64,000 bases of DNA, taken from Rhipicephalus microplus. Its lineage: Eukaryota > Arthropoda > Arachnida > Ixodida > Ixodidae. The DNA lies in assembly GCF_043290135.1 (NCBI RefSeq), contig NC_134705.1:36521771-36585770 (forward strand), written 5' to 3'. Below the pieces are notes generated by a model. That model made no database searches. It had not been told where the DNA came from and worked only from the letters and a program-made list of their open reading frames with translations. Both the position numbers and the translations under genes were made by a program. Numbering within the stretch: the first letter of the stretch is position 1; every line of letters begins with the position of its first letter. Shown piece by piece: positions 34,583-46,241 of this stretch.

Positions 34583-34645
34583 TTCAAATGCGAAGCATTT
34601 CTTGGGGAGCTTCGGCGACTTTGAACGTATCTATCTATCTAACCG
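34583..34645 (+). repeat. Hairpin end of the composite repeat family, solo copy E
   Basis: AAATGCGAAGCATTT at 34586-34600 is followed by CTTGGGGAGCTTCGGCGACTT and then TTGAACGTATC with a short TATC repeat. The sequence beyond differs from copies A-D, so this is an isolated or truncated end, or a related subfamily. Confidence 0.75.
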
Positions 34646-36214
34646 CTTATGTATGCGTGATCTCGTGGTCACCCCCTTAACTTAGCGTGAATCCAAATTA
34701 GCTGGAAGCGTAAAATGGTTTTACAAATATGACGCGCTGATGAACTCCTAAATGATCTCACAATACCGTCACGTACGTCTTCAAACACTTCTTGCGAGAC
34801 AGTGGCGCATAGACATGGATGTGCCGCTGGTATGCGGGTAGGTGCCACAGGTGACTGACACTTAGTATCTACCCAGGAACGACGAGAACACACAGGGACA
34901 TTTTTATCGCGCGAGCGTTAAGAAATACTCGACATCGGTGTGTCGACTCATTGAATGCAAATAATAAATGTCAGTGTCCCAGCTGGAATCACACCCAAGC
35001 ATTCTGCGTCGAAATGAAGCATTTTACCTCAGAACTACACCAGGTCCCGTAACTACATTTCAAAGAGACGCTAATTTTCGGGAGAAGTTAATAGGTGTTG
35101 CAGTGCTGCCTATGTTATTTTACAGCCATTACTTTTGTGCTCCTTCGATACAGCCGTCACGTCGGGTTAACGTCAATGGTGGTTAATTGTCATGCACTGA
35201 AGTTGATTAATCAGCAGTGTTCAGTGCCAACATCCTCAGAAGTATCAGCGCTTTAATCAGCTTCTGGCAATGTTAATACGCATGTGCTAGTTGGCATTGT
35301 TGTGCAAGTGAAAACAACAGGTTATATACACATCGGCAACTCTTCAACAAATGTCTGTGCGTGCAACATTTTTACATATACTTAGCATCATTTCTTGACG
35401 TATCGCTCAATAAAAAAATTGCAACACGGTCACCTTCCTTCCGCATGCTTCGCATAACCCAGATTCCTGGGCACGTGGGATCTGCCGAATGTTTGTTTTT
35501 TCCAGCAAGCTTTCGGTCAAAAAGAACAAAGGAGCTTCTGGGTATCGTAGCTCAGATTGCTGTCTAATTTGAAGCGCTAGGCTTTCGTGGAACTTGTGCC
35601 CGCAAGACTTTGGCAAGACGCATCACAAGTAGCTTGAAAGCTTAGAGTGATCTGACACAGCAGGTAACTGGAGATTCTCACCCTGGATTCGTAACTCAAG
35701 AAATATGATCGTTATAAAATTTTAGCCGTAGATATAAAAACCTAGTCTAATCGTTATCTGCCATTTCGTGCTTCAAAACTACAGGTGCTAGGTTACGCGT
35801 GAAAATATCAAGTACTTTTCCCCTAGTATCATCACAAAATGCATTGGCGTTGTCAATATAGATTAGAAACCGTGTACAAATACAAAAACTTGGAGTACAT
35901 ACCTTTTTTTTTATTCAGTACAGTTGATGATGTTATGGTCGAGAATAGCTGAAAGCAGGTCACTACGGACTAGGGGAATACATGACCCAATAAAGATTCT
36001 GCGCTTTCGCAGGTGAACACCTCTGTCGCATGTCGTAAAAGTAGACCGCCTATACATGCCAAGTGTCCAAAAAAATCACAGCATATTCGCGAAGTGAAGG
36101 ATCGCGAGAAGGGTGAAGCTGTCTGCAGGGAGGATAATCACCCAAGTCGATCATCAAACTAAATACATGAGAAACACTGTGTGTGGTGTACAAATCACGT
36201 TTAATTGCGGTTGA
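34646..36214. other. Unassigned stretch, no gene recognised
   Basis: Only short frames without domains. Nothing else could be supported. Confidence 0.4.
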
Positions 36215-36520
36215 TGACGGACGGCTTGTGGCTTATGAACAGACAGAAGGCGCACCGACGGACGCATGAACGGACAGAGGGACGGATGCATAGACGCACA
36301 AACGGACGCACGCATGGACGGACGGGTGGACGCCCACACGGATGAATGGACACACAAACGGATGCCCGAACGGACGGCTGCGTGGACGGACGCATTAACG
36401 GACGGACGTATGAATGGATGCGCAAATGAATGCAAGCTTGAAAAAACACGGAGGCGCGGAAGCATGGACAAACTGACGGACGCTTCGCCCTACTCATTAT
36501 CATTCACTCTGTGTATATAC
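36215..36520 (+). repeat. GGAC-type minisatellite with a conserved CTTCGCCC end
   Basis: About 250 bp of degenerate GGACGGACGCATGAAC-like units end in GCTTCGCCCTACTC and CATTCACTCTGTG. The same right end follows the minisatellite at 52.95-53.15 kb. Overlapping frames (Arg/Ser/Val-rich) are repeat artefacts. Confidence 0.8.
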
Positions 36521-37814
36521 TGTGACGTTGTTTTTATTTGCATGCAAATGCATTGCGACTGCCGAATACAACAACTACGTACATGGGACATGTAACCCAC
36601 AGCGCAAGAAGCTCCACCCCTAAAAAAACAGTTAGAGATACCTCACTGCTGTTTTAAAACAAACCGACCCCTTAACTATCGATTGCCTATTCAACACACC
36701 TCAGTAACGCATCCTGTACTAATGAATAAAACAGATTATTTATGTAAATCAAAATGCCGACACAGTTGCGTAATTATGCTGCCGCAAGTGCTCAGCTATC
36801 TCATGAGAGTATTCACATGGCAGTGAAAAAATGTTGACTGCGAAGCGGGTGGAGGGATGCCTTATGAAAACAGTTCTCATGCGTATATAGCTCAAGACCT
36901 TAATTATAAAAGCACTGGGGGACGAAGAGGGTCATTCACGGGCCTCCTGCCACTTTGACGAGAAGTCAGCACGTCGCATTCTGCCCGCGGAGGGCAGGCC
37001 CATTCGCTGTGATAGATATTTCACTTCCACTGTGACAAAATGATTATTTAATGCAAAAGATGACACTGAGAAGTTATGTGCATCAAAACACGTAAGGCGA
37101 ATATGATAGGCATAATAAACAGACAATTGTCTCATTTCCATAGTATTAGATCTTTCCTTTAAAGGAATGAGCCGTGAGAGACTCACAATTCGGAAACTGC
37201 AAAGAGAATTGTACGTGTAAAACGCAATGCAAATCGCAAAGGAGGCTCCTAGTCTTGCTGTGCTTCTTCAGACATTTCTCCACGGAATACAAATGACCTA
37301 AATAAACTTTATATCTTCTGCGCATTTGCATACAAAAATGATAGATTAGCATAAAAGATCCATGTGCTCTAGCACGAGACATGCTTTCTTCGGCTTGAGC
37401 AAAAATGAAAATTCTTCAGTGCCCCGATAAAATGCATGAATTCTGTCTTTTTCAAGTAGACATTTGTTTTATTTTATTGTACTTTGTAGTACCCCCATGT
37501 TTCTATTCGTAAGTATGCTCTCCACGCCTGGAACGTTTACATGGAAGTTTTCTGCGTTGTGTGTGTGTATTCTTGGTTATTTTTCTATAGCATTGCAGTT
37601 ATGTGACGCCCAAGGCTTTTTTTTTTCATGCATAAAATATTTTTGAAAGAATAATTGTAAATACAGTTGGATTAAACTAGGCGTAGAAGATCGGCATTCC
37701 GCTGATTAAGTCATTTTACGCTTGAACCAAATAATACTCGAGTGAACAAGTGTGGATATTTGCTGCTTGCCGTTCAAGGCAAACTTTTATTTTAACTGCT
37801 GAAAGAAAATGTTA
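36521..37814. other. Unassigned stretch, no gene recognised
   Basis: Short frames only. Between 36595 and 36625 there is a GCAAGAAGCTCCACCCCTAA word resembling the complement of the AGGGGCGAAGCTCC end seen at 52.39 kb. Confidence 0.4.
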
Positions 37815-38226
37815 AAAAAATTGGCAGATCCCGCGTATAGTGGAAATTGATGATATGCAAAGAACGAATGAGGAAGGATGATATGTCACTATACAGTCAG
37901 CACAGCGTTAAGACATGGGCGTAAATTATACCGTACATCACTTCTATGTCACGAATATGATGTTTGGACTTGTCATTTACCTTCGTCGTCTATTGTCGTC
38001 ACATGAAACCAAACTAGGTATATGTGGAACTAGAAAAACGGCCGCGAGCATGCTATGAGCGTAGTGTGTAGTCATGTTTAACACGGTACGAATGTCAAGA
38101 TTATCAAGGTTGGACTTGCCATTTACCTTCGTTCTCTATTTACGTCACGTGATACCAAATTTGGCATACGTGGAGATAGCGAAACGGCCCTGTGCTTGCT
38201 CAGGGCGTGGCATGTAGCCATGTTTT

Positions 38227-38467
38227 TGCCCCGCCGCGGTGGTCTAGTGGCTGAGGTACTCGGCTACAGACCCGCAGGTCGCGGTTTCAAATCCCGGCTG
38301 CGGCGGCTGCATTTCCGATGGAGGCGGAAAGGTTGTAGGCCCGTGTCCTCAGATTTGGGTGCACGTTAAAGAACCCCAGGTGGTCGAAATTTCCGGAGCC
38401 CTCCACTACGGCGTCTCTCATAATCCTATGGCGGTTTTGGGACGTTAAACCCCACATATCAATAAAT
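38227..38467 (+). mobile_element. tRNA-derived SINE (Ruka-like) nested in composite copy D
   Basis: Full-length copy: GCCCCGCCGCGGTGGTCTAG start, A box in TAGTGGCTGAGG, B box GGTTTCAAATCCC, body GGAGGCGGAAAGG..CACGTTAAAGAACCCC, and an ATCAATAAATCA end. Flanks CATGTAGCCATG (38211-38222 and 38468-38479) duplicate 12 bp of the repeat unit. Confidence 0.93.
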
Positions 38468-39498
38468 CATGTAGCCATGCTTTATATGACATGCATACCA
38501 TGATTATCATGATAGGAGGTGTCCTTTACCTTCGTTGTTCATTCACGTCACGTAATACAATACTTGGTATATAAGGATCTAGCGAAACGCCCGCGAGCAC
38601 GCTATGATGGTAGCTTGCTGTCAAGTTTTTACATGACATGCCTATCATGAATGTCACGTTTGGACGTGTCATATATCTTCATTATCTATTCAGGTCCCGT
38701 AATACCAAATTTAGTACATCTGAAGTTAGCGAAACGGCCGCGAGCGCGTCATGAGTGTGGCATGTAGCTGTGTTCTTACATGACATGCATCTCCTGATCA
38801 TCATGTTAGTAGCAATCATATTCCTTCGCCATCCATTCACGCCCAGTAATACGAAATTAGGTGTCTGTGAAGCTAGCGAAACAGCCACTAGCGCATCATA
38901 AGCTTGTCATGTAGTCATGTTCTTACGTGACACGCATGTCGTGATTATCATGTTTGGACGTGTCATTTACCTTCGTCGTCCATTCGCATGAGATAAAACC
39001 AAGTTTAGTACACGTGAAGCTTGCGAAATGGCCGCAAGCGCATCATGAGCGTGGTGTGTTGTCATGTTTTACATGACATGCATGTCATTATTATCATGTT
39101 TGGACGTGTCATTTACCTTCGTCGGCCGTTCGTGTCAGGTAAAACGAAATTTCGTACATGTGAAGCTAGCGAAACCGCCACGAGCACCATGAGCGAGACA
39201 TGTAGTCATAGCTCATGACTTGCGTGACATGCGTGTCATGATTTCCACTTCATGGTCCGTTACTAATGTTCGACATGCAATCTTTTCCTACCACGCCAGT
39301 TTTGCCGTATGTAATGTGAATGAAACCACCGCAAGAGCAGCTATAGACTATAAAATTTTAATTGTGACATTCATGACGAAAAGTGATTTTTATTATATGA
39401 CTAGTCAATTATGTCTTTCATACTGTCATGGTATGTCATATGAATTTCGGTTTTGATAACATGTCCAAACGGCTAGGAGAGCTAGAAGTCTTGGGCGG

Positions 39499-39779
<281 letters not shown>

Positions 39780-39826
39780 AACGCTCAAAGTCGCGGAAGT
39801 TCGCTAAGAAATGCTTCGCATTTAAA

Positions 39827-40569
39827 AACAGTTTCGGCACAAGGAAGATGCAATGAATGCAATAGCAACACATCAGTGTGTGACACAAAATCAGGCTAGG
39901 ATTTTTAGTAACCATAAGAAAGCAAGAAAACATGGTCGGTTGTGATTGAATTGATAGTAATGCAGTAACTATATAATTTATGCAGGTGTCGTTTTGTATA
40001 CCTGACTGCGTGACCTTCGACAGGAAGTGAAGTCCAGGTTCAGCAACGAGAAACGCAACAATATACTTGGGCCGAACTCACGAAGCTTTCTCTTGACTAC
40101 GCATTTTCTTAGCCAATAATTCTCTTATCTGTAGAGATTACTATAGCGCGGGTACAAATTTAACTTATTCGGCACATAAGGGGGCAAAGAGGACACAAGA
40201 TAGCCGATGAAACGGCAAGGAAGAAAAGAAGTGTGTGCCAATAATATCAAGGTAGCACGCAAAGCGTCTAGCACCGAGAGTATACAAATATAGCCAATGA
40301 GTCTGCATCTAAGTTTCAGTTCCGTGAGCATCTGCTGCAGCACACACAGGATGCACGCACGTTATATTAGACGATTTCGTGTGCTGTGCAAAGCCAAGCA
40401 CTGGCCTTTCATCAATGATTGTAGCTAAAAAAGAAATCGCTCGATGGCCTTAAGCAATAATCCATGCAAGTACATCTCGCCAAGTACAGGTAATCAACAC
40501 TCCAGGTGCACCACATTATTGAAAGCACGCATAAATCAATGTGTGCAATGTTTGAAAATATGCTTCGAA
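39827..40569. other. Unassigned stretch, no gene recognised
   Basis: Nothing recognisable on either strand. Confidence 0.4.
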
Positions 40570-40584
40570 TATCTTTCCCTGAGT

Positions 40585-40827
40585 GCCCCGCCGTGGTGGT
40601 CTAGTGGCTAAGGTACTCGGCTGCTGACCCACAGGTCGCAGGTTCAAATCTCGGCTGCGGCGGCTGCATTTCCGATGGAGGCGGAAATGTTGTAGGCCCG
40701 TGTGCTCAGATTTGGGTGCACGTTAAAGAACTCCAGGTGGTAAATATTTCCGGAGCCCTCCACTACGGCGTTTCTCATAATCATACGGTGGTTTTGGGAC
40801 GTTGAACCCCACATATCAATCAATCAT
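40585..40827 (+). mobile_element. tRNA-derived SINE (Ruka-like) with 15-bp target duplication
   Basis: Full-length SINE with A box TAGTGGCTAAGG and B box GGTTCAAATCTC, ending CAATCAATCAT. TATCTTTCCCTGAGT occurs at 40570-40584 and again at 40828-40842, an exact 15-bp target duplication. Confidence 0.95.
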
Positions 40828-40842
40828 TATCTTTCCCTGAGT

Positions 40843-41738
40843 AAGGCGACCAGTTACCTTACATTTTAATGAAGATGCGCTGCTACTCAACTAATCCGGT
40901 GTAATCGAGCACGGTATGGTGGGGAACGTAAGGGTGTTTTGTACCTAGACGTAAAAGATTGCCTTTCTTACAACGTTCTTATTACAACGCACAGGAGCCA
41001 CTTTAGTGCTTGCACACAAATTGTGCAGAATTATAGAACAGCAGTAATCAAAAGAAATTGCGAGCGCAATATTGCAGGTTCTATGCACCGCAGCACTTTG
41101 ATAAAGCCGGCATGCGAGAACGTGGATACGCTTACGCTTAGATATGTGTCAACGCAAAAAATGGGAAACTCGTCGGGAGGTGTGTTCAGCGCTAATTCTT
41201 TTCACAAAACTTGGTGCAGTCATTTCGTCCAGCGGTGTTTGAGCAAACAAGCAAAGCAAGGGACGTGTATGCGAGTCTTGAAGTCGAGAGATGTTATCAC
41301 ACATGCAAAAAGGACGAAAAGAGAGAGAAAGAAAGACTCTTGTTTGGTCTCCGCGAAAGCTTGAAATCGAGGGATAACAAAGACAATTTTTTGGCCCAGC
41401 AGACGTCAGGAAAAGTTTCCGCAAAGCAGCGTCGGATGCTTGGAGAGCATAAAAAAGTGGAGTACGCGTTTTATGGGAGCGACAGACACACAGAAAGCGA
41501 GATGAAGTGTGACTGTCTTTAGATGTGAGAATCAATGCTAATTGGGAGAGCTGTGAGTTAATGAGCCATATCTTCCTTAAATGACACTTATGAAAACAAA
41601 TTCAGTATTCCTTTAGCGAAATTGACACTAGGGACAGTGAATTAATATTAGTTGATTAGCGCCGTCACAGGACAATATATTTTTCTTTTTTATTTATATT
41701 TGGCAAGCTATGAGAAAGTAGCGCACGTTAGAGCTGGC
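40843..41738. other. Unassigned stretch, no gene recognised
   Basis: Overlapping frames of 103-141 codons occur here. None has a motif or domain I recognise. Confidence 0.4.
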
Positions 41739-41753
41739 TATCCCAACACAATG

Positions 41754-41992
41754 CCCCGCCGCGATGGTCTAGTGGCTAAGGTACTCAGCTGCCGACCCGC
41801 AGGTCATGGCATCAAATCCCGGCTGCGGCGGCTGCATTTCCGATGGAGGCGGAAATGCTGTAGGCCCGTGTCCTCAGATTTGAGTGCACGTTAAAGAACC
41901 CCAGGCGGTGAAAATTTCCAGAGCCCTCCACTATGGCGTCTCTTATAATCATATGGTGGTTTTGTGACGTTGAACCCCACATATCAATGAAT
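41754..41992 (+). mobile_element. tRNA-derived SINE (Ruka-like) with target duplication
   Basis: Full-length copy from CCCCGCCGCGATGGTCTAG to CATATCAATGAAT. Flanks TATCCCAACACAATG (41739-41753) and TATCCCAACACCATG (41993-42007) are a 15-bp duplication with one change. Confidence 0.93.
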
Positions 41993-42007
41993 TATCCCAA
42001 CACCATG

Positions 42008-43026
42008 ACAGTAATGTACATGATAAATAGTGCACAATTATGCAGTGACACGTGGAGGTTTCTCTCTTCTAGTAACTTTGGGCAAACACATTGTAATTAT
42101 TTTTTCTAAATTTCACCAAATTCCACAGGACGTTTTTGCATTTGGCGTCATTCGAAGCATTGACTATATATCAGCAATAGAGTGAACACAAGCACAACTG
42201 CAGTAGACAAGCTGTTACAGCGCTCAGCTACAATCTAGGAGGTACTGGGTTCGATCCGCAGTGTCAGCGAGCACTTTTTTGAAAGAGGTTGCCCGACTTG
42301 AGATTATGCGTGACGGCGGGTACTCATTTTTTGAGAGGGTGGCTTTCGCGCTTTCTTTTTTCACTCCCCTTTTGACCCAAAAGTGCTGTGGCGTGCTCCT
42401 CCATAAATTACATATTTCAGGGTTCATAACTTCCCCCTTCATCCTCTCTTATCGCAAAAGTGCCCAGTGCTGTATTACCAATATCATATCTGGTATATTA
42501 CTTTTTCACGTGTTTAGATATTCGACCAGCGATCATTCGTCACGGTGGTTTGAAGAAAATCTAGACGTGCAGCGAGCTAATTGCTTGGAACCAAGTTGAC
42601 TGCCTTTGTCGCGACACGTTTTTGTGCTAGTTTAGTGGGCATTATTACAAGCAGCAATGCAAATGAGCACAAAGAGTTACAGAAGACGACACAAACAGTG
42701 ATTAGTTTGTGTCGTCTGTTTCACTATCTGTCATTTTGCGCGCTTCAGTGCAATGCCGCTGCCAATGGTTATAAAAACTATAGCAGCTAATCGAGTTCTG
42801 CTGAGAGAATTACCGGTTGTCCAGAGTGCAACAGAACAATAGCAAACTGATTTGAGTCATAGAGAGATACACTACTTTTGGTTACTACAAGCAATTTTTA
42901 AACCGAAGTTTTTTTCTTCTTAACAACATTTCCAGTACAGAGGAGAGGGGCATGGACAAAATCTGTGTATTCAGCTTGACTAGGTTTGTGCCCTACACTA
43001 TAGCTTGTTTATTCTGGCTGAAATTG
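42008..43026. other. Unassigned stretch with a tRNA-like B-box word and a hairpin
   Basis: At 42243-42260 the sequence GGGTTCGATCCG matches a Pol III B box, with CTCAGCTAC-like A-box material upstream and a T run downstream. No full cloverleaf could be folded by eye, so it is at most a tRNA-derived relic. The hairpin is listed separately. Confidence 0.35.
42684..42717. repeat. Perfect 13-bp hairpin, possible Penelope-tail relic
   Basis: AGACGACACAAAC, an 8-base loop, then GTTTGTGTCGTCT. The following TTTCACTATCTGTCATTTTG and GCGCGCTTC resemble the minus-strand 3' tail of the Penelope copy near 8.3 kb (CTTTCTGTCTACCCTGTCC..CGCGCGCTG), so it may be a Penelope end fragment. Confidence 0.6.
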
Positions 43027-43077
43027 ATACTGTAAAGAAGAGGAAGTACTCCGGCGCAGAGGCAGCAGCATCGAGAG

Positions 43078-43360
43078 GCCGATCACCCCAAAACCGCTTT
43101 TGTCCCGCAGACGGTTTATATGAATTCACCGTCATGCCCTTCGGACTTTGCAATGCACCTGCAACGTTCAAAAAAATGATGGACAACATCCTGCGTGGAC
43201 TAAAATGGAAGATATGCTTGTGTTACCTCGATGATATTGTGGTCTTCGCCCCTAACTTCGACACCCACTTACGTCACCTTCAGGACGTCCTTACTTGCTT
43301 GACCAACACCAGTTTGCAATTAAACCTTAAAAATGTCAATTCGCCATGCTTCAACTGAAC
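43078..43360 (+). pseudogene. Gypsy A reverse transcriptase, C-terminal part
   Basis: After a one-base shift near the junction the frame reads 'DGLYEFTVMPFGLCNAPATF' and 'CLCYLDDIVVFAPNFDTHL'. These include the YLDD catalytic box and thumb start of a Ty3/Gypsy RT. The upstream fingers and first catalytic Asp are deleted. At an A run (43329-43333) the frame shifts into the RNase H frame. Confidence 0.85.
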
Positions 43361-44110
43361 ATTTTGGGCCACGTTGTTTCCAAGGAAAGCATCCTCCCGG
43401 ATCCCGAGAAATTGCGAGCTGTTACGGCGTTTCCTAAACCTGCCACCACCAAAGAACTTCGAAGTTTCATCGGCTTGTGTTCGTACTTCCGGCGATTCGT
43501 CCGAAACTTCGCGTCTATTATATCACCTCTCACGCAACTCCTCAGCAACTGTAAAAACCTCTTATCGTGGTCCCCTGCCTGCGACGAGGCTTTCACCACC
43601 TTGCGGCGGCTTCTCACGACGCCACCCATTCTACGCCATTTTGATCCTGAAGCTACAACTGAAATTCACACCGACGCCAGTGGTGTAGGTGAGAGTGCTG
43701 TGCTCGCACAGCGTAAACCGGAGCAACAGGAGTACGTCGTGGCATACGCTAGTCGCACACTTACCAAGGCTGAGAGCAACTACAGCGTCACAAAAAAGGA
43801 GTGCTTGGCCATTGTGTGGGCCTTTGGAAAGTTTCACCCATATCTATATGGTCGTTCTTCTGACGTCGTGACCAACCACCACGCGCTGTGCTGGCTTTCG
43901 ACGTTAAAAGACCCATCTGGCCGCTTCGCTCGCTGGGCGTTGAAAATTCAAGATCATGACATACGCGTGGTTTATCGTTCAGGGCTGAAGCATGCTGACG
44001 CTGATGGCCTTTCCCGTTCCCCCCTGTCCCGAATGCCACAGTTGACTCCGCTCGCGACTCCACATTGTGATCTCTTGACTTTGACACCATTGCTATCGAA
44101 CAACGCAATG
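43346..44110 (+). pseudogene. Gypsy A RT connection and RNase H
   Basis: The frame starts '[20 protein letters not shown]' (RT/RNase H tether) and contains '[11 protein letters not shown]' with the RNase H catalytic Asp, then '[19 protein letters not shown]', '[17 protein letters not shown]' and '[13 protein letters not shown]'. This is the standard Ty3/Gypsy order. RNase H removes the RNA strand during cDNA synthesis. A frameshift near 44010-44085 separates it from the integrase. Confidence 0.9.
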
Positions 44111-45365
44111 ACCCATGGACTGTGTCTCTTCTCAACCATCTCTCTGACACTTCTGAACTCCCAAAGACGCGAACGCTCCGGTGCCAAGTTCCACTCTTCC
44201 CGATACGTGACACGTTTCTCTATCGACGCAACTACGCACCAGAAGGACGCAAGTGGCTGCTCGTCGTTCCACGAACCCTGAGGTCACAGATTTGTTCCTC
44301 TTTCCACGCTGACCCACAATGTGACCACGCAGGAGTCTTCAAGACCTACGAAAGGCTTCGACATCGTTACTACTGGCGTGGTTTGTATACCTTCGTCCGC
44401 AACTTTGTCCGCTCTTGTGCCGAATGTCAGCGTCGAAAATCCCCACCGCACGCCTCCGCCGGTGAACTGCAGCCTTTACCATGCCCTTCCCAAACCTTCG
44501 AACGGGTCGGAATAGATATTTATGGGCCCCTTTCGTTGACTCCAAGTGGCAACAAATGGATAATAGTTGCTATCGACCACCTAACGCGCTATGCTGAGAC
44601 CGCTGCTCTTCAAACGGCTACAGCACAGGAGGTTTTCACTTTCCTAGTGCGTCATTTTGTGTTGCGTCATGAAGGCCCTCAAGAGTTCCTCAGTGACCGT
44701 GGCCGCGCCTTCTTTTCCGAGGTCATTGAAAAATTGCTCGCTGAGTGTGCTATTGTACATCGCACATGTACCGCTTACCACCCTCAAACCAATGGGGCTA
44801 CCGAGCACTTTAACCGAGCACTTTAAATGCTATCTATGTATGTTACGCCTGATCACTCTAACTGGGACTTAGTTCTCCCATTCATTACATACGCCTACAA
44901 TACAGCAACGCAAGTGACAACAGGCTTCTCCCTTTTTTACCTCCTATATGGCTGTCACCCCTCCCACACCATTGACACCATTCTGCCCTATCGACCAGAC
45001 GCGTCCTAGTGCCTACCTATCTTGGGCGCCGCCAGACACGCAGAAGAATGTCGCCAGTTAGCTTATTGCTTTACCTACGATGACCAAAACCGGCAAAAAG
45101 CAATTCATGATGCCCAGACCTCAACTCCCGTTTTTCTTCCGGGTGCTCTTGTGTGACATTCAGTGCCGCATCACACACCTGGGATCTCTTCCAAACTTCT
45201 GCCAAAGTACGATGGGCCATATCGTATTCTCGAACAAACTTCACCGATAAATTACCTCATTGAGCCTCTTACGCCACCGTCAGACATGCGACGTCGCAAC
45301 AGCGAGATTGTACACGTTCAGAGGCTCAAGCAGTACCATGGTTCAACACCGCCTGCACAGGACTA
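44086..45365 (+). pseudogene. Gypsy A integrase and C-terminal tail
   Basis: The integrase zinc-binding HHCC domain is visible as '[19 protein letters not shown]' and 'CAECQRRK'. The core follows with 'VGIDIYGPL' (first D), 'FLSDRGRAF' (second D) and 'QTNGATEHFNRAL' (E), so the DDE triad is retained. A TAA then interrupts the frame (44824-44826), followed by 'FITYAYNTATQVTTGFSLFYLLYG'. Two more in-frame stops (near 45007 and 45155) precede the C-terminal GPY/F-type module 'YDGPYRILEQTSPINYLIEPL' and the final stop at 45364-45366. The enzyme would insert cDNA into chromosomes, but this copy is dead. Confidence 0.9.
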
Positions 45366-45402
45366 AGTCGCCAGGATGGCTCCTTTTTTACCGAAGGGCC
45401 AT

Positions 45403-45543
45403 TGTAAAGAAGAGGAAGTACTCCGGCGCAGAGGCAGCAGCACCGAGAGTACAGCAGCGGCTCGAGCTCGTGAATTGCGGCTGGTGCATCGCCTTCCAAG
45501 CCTTCCAAGCATCAACCTTTCTGTTCAATAAATCTCCTTTACA
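45403..45543 (+). repeat. Gypsy A 3' LTR
   Basis: 141 bp from TGTAAAG to CTTTACA, with AATAAA near its end. Its first 47 bases match the residual 5' LTR with one difference. Confidence 0.9.
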
Positions 45544-45842
45544 ATACGTTGAAATCGACATATTCGACCAACGCAATGTGTGCAAGATATGCCATGTAGA
45601 AGAGCTATGCTCTGATCTTTTCTGGTTGGTTTCATTGTCTCTAATTTCTTGCTCATGACTGTACATTTGCCAATGAAACAACTTCTTTGAATGCACACAC
45701 TTTGTTTTAAGGTTACATTACTTTTTATGCAGTAAAAAAACAAATCGATATGCATAATGTCTAAGAAGAAAAAGAACTACTAACAAATTATGACAAATAA
45801 TACCAAACCAACTCAGCAATGACTAAAGGATTCTCATTTAAA

Positions 45843-46022
45843 ACATACATACATACATACATACATACATACATACATACATACATACATACATACATAC
45901 ATACATACATACATACATACATACATACATACATACATACATACATACATACATACATACATACATACATACATACATACATACATACATACATACATAC
46001 ATACATACATACATACATACAT
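45843..46022. repeat. ACAT tetranucleotide array, left (~180 bp)
   Basis: About 45 perfect CATA repeats directly abut the inverted repeat at 46023. Long 'CMYV' or 'HTYI' readings are artefacts. Confidence 0.97.
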
Positions 46023-46109
46023 GTGACGTATGAAGGTAGCGATGGTTGGTAGAAGCCGAGAAGGAAGAAGTGAGAGTGAATAAACATGGGGTATGCGCCA
46101 GGCCACGTC
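46023..46109 (+). repeat. 87-bp inverted repeat, left copy
   Basis: Runs from GTGACGTATGAAGG to CCAGGCCACGTC. The reverse complement at 47592-47678 differs at three positions. Confidence 0.9.
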
Positions 46110-46241
46110 GCCCATTCTTCATAGCGTCACACAAGTCGACAGAATGAAGACCTCGCAACCACTTCATCGCCCGGCCATCATCATCAAAGACCTCAGCGAG
46201 ACGCAGTGACCGAACGCGGACCACCAAGACCCCGAAGAATC

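Larger units (their letters stand above)
43031..45543 (+). mobile_element. Ty3/Gypsy retrotransposon A, internally deleted, both outer LTR ends present
   Basis: The left end TGTAAAG at 43031 and right end CTTTACA at 45537-45543 are exact inverted termini. The flanking 4-bp words ATAC (43027-43030 and 45544-45547) match as a target duplication. The 3' LTR is complete (45403-45543, 141 bp, with AATAAA near its end). The 5' LTR is only its first ~47 bp (43031 to about 43077) and then jumps straight into the middle of the reverse transcriptase. The rest of the 5' LTR, primer site, gag, protease and RT fingers are gone. An intact outer boundary with a large internal deletion suggests loss during or after insertion. 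Confidence 0.88.

Noticed and set aside
36154..36595. Arg/Ser/Val-rich and Asp/Gly-rich open frames of about 100 codons
   Set aside because: The GGAC minisatellite gives open frames on both strands by chance; the same holds at 52.9-53.3 kb.
42215..42275. tRNA gene with B box GGTTCGATCCG
   Set aside because: No acceptor or anticodon stems could be paired; at best a tRNA-derived relic.
43689..44545. Antisense open frames over Gypsy A pol
   Set aside because: Shadows of the real pol frames; the sense frames carry the RNase H and integrase motifs.
45788..46227. Long 'CMYV' and 'HTYI' open frames
   Set aside because: They are translations of the ACAT microsatellite on both strands, not proteins.
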